63,523 nucleotides of DNA from Thiobacillus sp. (GTDB lineage Bacteria; Pseudomonadota; Gammaproteobacteria; Burkholderiales; Thiobacillaceae), in NCBI GenBank assembly GCA_019459055.1, contig JAIBEI010000039.1:1-63523 (forward strand), given 5' to 3'. The translations under genes were made by a program, and so were the position numbers. A model generated the notes under the pieces. The model was not told the origin of the DNA. It worked only from the letters and a program-made list of their open reading frames with translations, and ran no database searches. Of this stretch, positions 62,431 to 63,523 are shown one piece after another (within the stretch, counting starts at the first letter, position 1; every line of letters starts with the position of its first letter).

Positions 62431-62868
62431 TTGAGCCATGCAGACACCCACGGCACGGTGCTGGCCTTCGACCTCGGCCTCAAACGCACCGGCGTCGCCT
62501 CGGGCGATCTGTCGATCGGCGTCGCGCACCCGCTCAGCGTCATCCAGGCCGAGTCCACCGATGCGCGGCTCGCCGCCATCGCCAAACTGATCGCCGAATG
62601 GCAGCCAGTGCTGCTGGTGCTGGGCCTGCCCACCCATGCCGACGGCGGCGAACACGAAATGACGCGGGTGGCCAAAAACTTCGCGCGCAAACTAGAATCG
62701 CGTTTCAATTTGCCGGTATTTCTGGTGGACGAGCGCCACACCAGCACGGCGGCCGAATCCGAATTGCATGCGCGCGGCATCCACGGCAAGAAGAACAAGG
62801 CGCTGGCGGACGCCGTCGCCGCACAACTGATACTGCAAGGATTTTTTGATGCACGCCTCATTGCCTGA
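62431..62868 (+). CDS. ruvX: RuvX/YqgF-type Holliday junction resolvase homologue
   Basis: About 145 residues with the RNase H-like fold: VLAFDLGLKRTGVASGDLSI holds the first catalytic Asp, LLVLGLPTHADGGEHEMTRV the Glu/Asp strand, and VFLVDERHTSTAAESELH the DERxTT motif. Also implicated in 16S rRNA 5' maturation. TTG 62431 gives the usual length; a TTG at 62395 or GTG at 62458 cannot be excluded. Overlaps pyrR by 20 bp. Confidence 0.9.
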   Translation: MSHADTHGTVLAFDLGLKRTGVASGDLSIGVAHPLSVIQAESTDARLAAIAKLIAEWQPVLLVLGLPTHADGGEHEMTRVAKNFARKLESRFNLPVFLVDERHTSTAAESELHARGIHGKKNKALADAVAAQLILQGFFDARLIA

Positions 62869-63343
62869 CGTCGACCCCCTGATTGCGCAGCTTGCCGCCG
62901 CCATCGCGCCCACCCTCACACCGGATACCGTCATCGTCGGCATCCACACCGGCGGGGTTTGGGTGGCCGAGCGGCTGCACGCGCTGCTCGGCTGCAAGCT
63001 GCCGCTCGGCACGCTCGACATCTCGTTCTATCGCGACGATTTTTCGCGCATCGGCCTGCACCCGCAGGTGAAGCCGTCCAACCTGCCGTTCGACCTCGAA
63101 GGCCGCGACATCCTGCTGGTCGACGACGTGCTGCACAGCGGGCGCACGGTGCGCGCGGCGATGAACGAGCTGTTCGATTACGGCCGCCCGGCCTCGATCC
63201 GCCTGGCGGTGCTGGTCGACCGTGGCGGCCGCGAGCTGCCGATCCGCCCAGACTTTGCTGGCCTCACGCTTGCCGTGCCTGCCCACCAGAACGTCAATCT
63301 TTCGCGGCTGGACGACGGCCACCTGACCCTTTCCCTCGCGTGA
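62849..63343 (+). CDS. pyrR: PyrR-type uracil phosphoribosyltransferase/regulator
   Basis: 164 residues. PRPP loop DILLVDDVLHSGRTVRAAMN, substrate region LDISFYRDDFSRIGLHPQVK and VLVDRGGRELPIRPDFAG are PyrR signatures. In Proteobacteria it often sits before pyrB and acts mainly as a uracil phosphoribosyltransferase; RNA binding is not assured. AAGGA precedes the ATG at 62849. The last base of its TGA is the first base of the second inverted-repeat element, so any pyrB lies further on, if present. Confidence 0.92.
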   Translation: MHASLPDVDPLIAQLAAAIAPTLTPDTVIVGIHTGGVWVAERLHALLGCKLPLGTLDISFYRDDFSRIGLHPQVKPSNLPFDLEGRDILLVDDVLHSGRTVRAAMNELFDYGRPASIRLAVLVDRGGRELPIRPDFAGLTLAVPAHQNVNLSRLDDGHLTLSLA

Positions 63344-63523
63344 TCCTAAAAACCGCAGTTGACCGCTTATAACCTCAAGGAGTCCCACATGGATATTGGC
63401 TTTTCTGCCTTCGATCATGTTCACCTTTCGGCTGGGTCCGCTACGCACCCGCTGGCACGCCTGGTCGTGCGCCTGCCTTTGCAGCCGCAAGGGGTAGGCC
63501 GGATTCGTAAAGCCGCTAAAGCG
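63343..63523 (+). mobile_element. second copy of the inverted-repeat element (cut by window end)
   Basis: The first 25 bp are identical, in inverted orientation, to 35111-35135. Homology continues in the same spacing through the small ORF start for about 140 bp, then drops. The opposite terminal repeat would lie beyond the window. It abuts the pyrR stop codon. Confidence 0.6.
63390..63523 (+). CDS. partial small ORF of the inverted-repeat element
   Basis: 44 codons open to the window end, starting at an ATG with a good AAGGAG site. It aligns with the ORF at 34850-35089 (SAFDHVHLSAGSATHPLARL against SAFNAVHPVEESATRPRARL, then VVRLPLQ against LVRLPLS). No known family. Whether it is a real protein or a passenger frame is open; this copy has the better translation signal. 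Confidence 0.4.

Noticed and set aside
1-63523. CRISPR array, rRNA operon or prophage
   Set aside because: I looked for regularly spaced direct repeats, rRNA-like stretches, integrases and phage structural genes and saw none.

Overview
This 63.5-kb, GC-rich window looks like the chromosome of a Betaproteobacterium, possibly a Thiobacillus-like or related Nitrosomonadales/Hydrogenophilales organism. That placement is an inference from gene content (yqgE-ruvX-pyrR run, TonB/RNB/YqiA neighbourhood, a complete-looking gsp operon, REP-type palindromes). Nothing in the sequence names the species.

Region 1 (about 0.1-37 kb, nearly all minus strand) is a large surface-polysaccharide or glycan locus. 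Read in transcription order it runs: O-acetyltransferase; Wzt-type ABC ATPase with a cargo-binding-like tail; Kdo-transferase-like protein; second acyltransferase; a 1461-residue protein with four glycosyltransferase-like domains; a SEC-C/TPR protein; a WbsX-like plus double GT2 fusion; a methyltransferase; a DUF5672/SEC-C/TPR/GT9-like fusion; a DUF4254 protein; a beta-propeller/SEC-C/TPR/GT2/GT4 giant broken by one frameshift; then two related blocks each holding a GT2 with a coiled-coil tail and a HAD-like protein; and finally the Wzm-type permease. wzt and wzm are more than 30 kb apart. Stop/start overlaps of the ATGA or TGATG type tie many of these genes into translationally coupled groups. 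Between the two GT2/HAD blocks (6.6-10.0 kb) sits an unrelated secreted-protease group: a small propeptide-like lipoprotein, a subtilisin-like protease with two copies of a module I do not recognise, and a convergent gene for a secreted protein made of that module alone.

Region 2 (36.7-45.6 kb) holds exported proteins (a parvulin-type isomerase, two secreted proteins of unknown function, a lipoprotein, a lytic transglycosylase) and a TPR/SPINDLY-type O-GlcNAc-transferase homologue. It also carries much repeat debris: REP palindromes, a relic of a REP-associated transposase, what looks like the 5' end of a group II intron placed directly after a transcription terminator, and a 20-codon remnant of a second transglycosylase.

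Region 3 (45.7-56.4 kb) is a type II secretion operon, transcribed E-F-(REP)-G-H-I-J-K-L-M-C/N-D. Region 4 (56.5-63.5 kb) is housekeeping: YqiA-type esterase, RNase II-family protein, TonB-like protein, small membrane protein, DNA photolyase, YqgE, RuvX, PyrR.

The two most novel-looking items are (a) a ~289-bp element with ~25-bp imperfect terminal inverted repeats and an internal small ORF, filling the gap in front of wzt, with a second copy starting at the pyrR stop codon and a structured core copy at 36.6 kb; and (b) the protease / repeated-module / stand-alone-module group at 6.7-10.0 kb.
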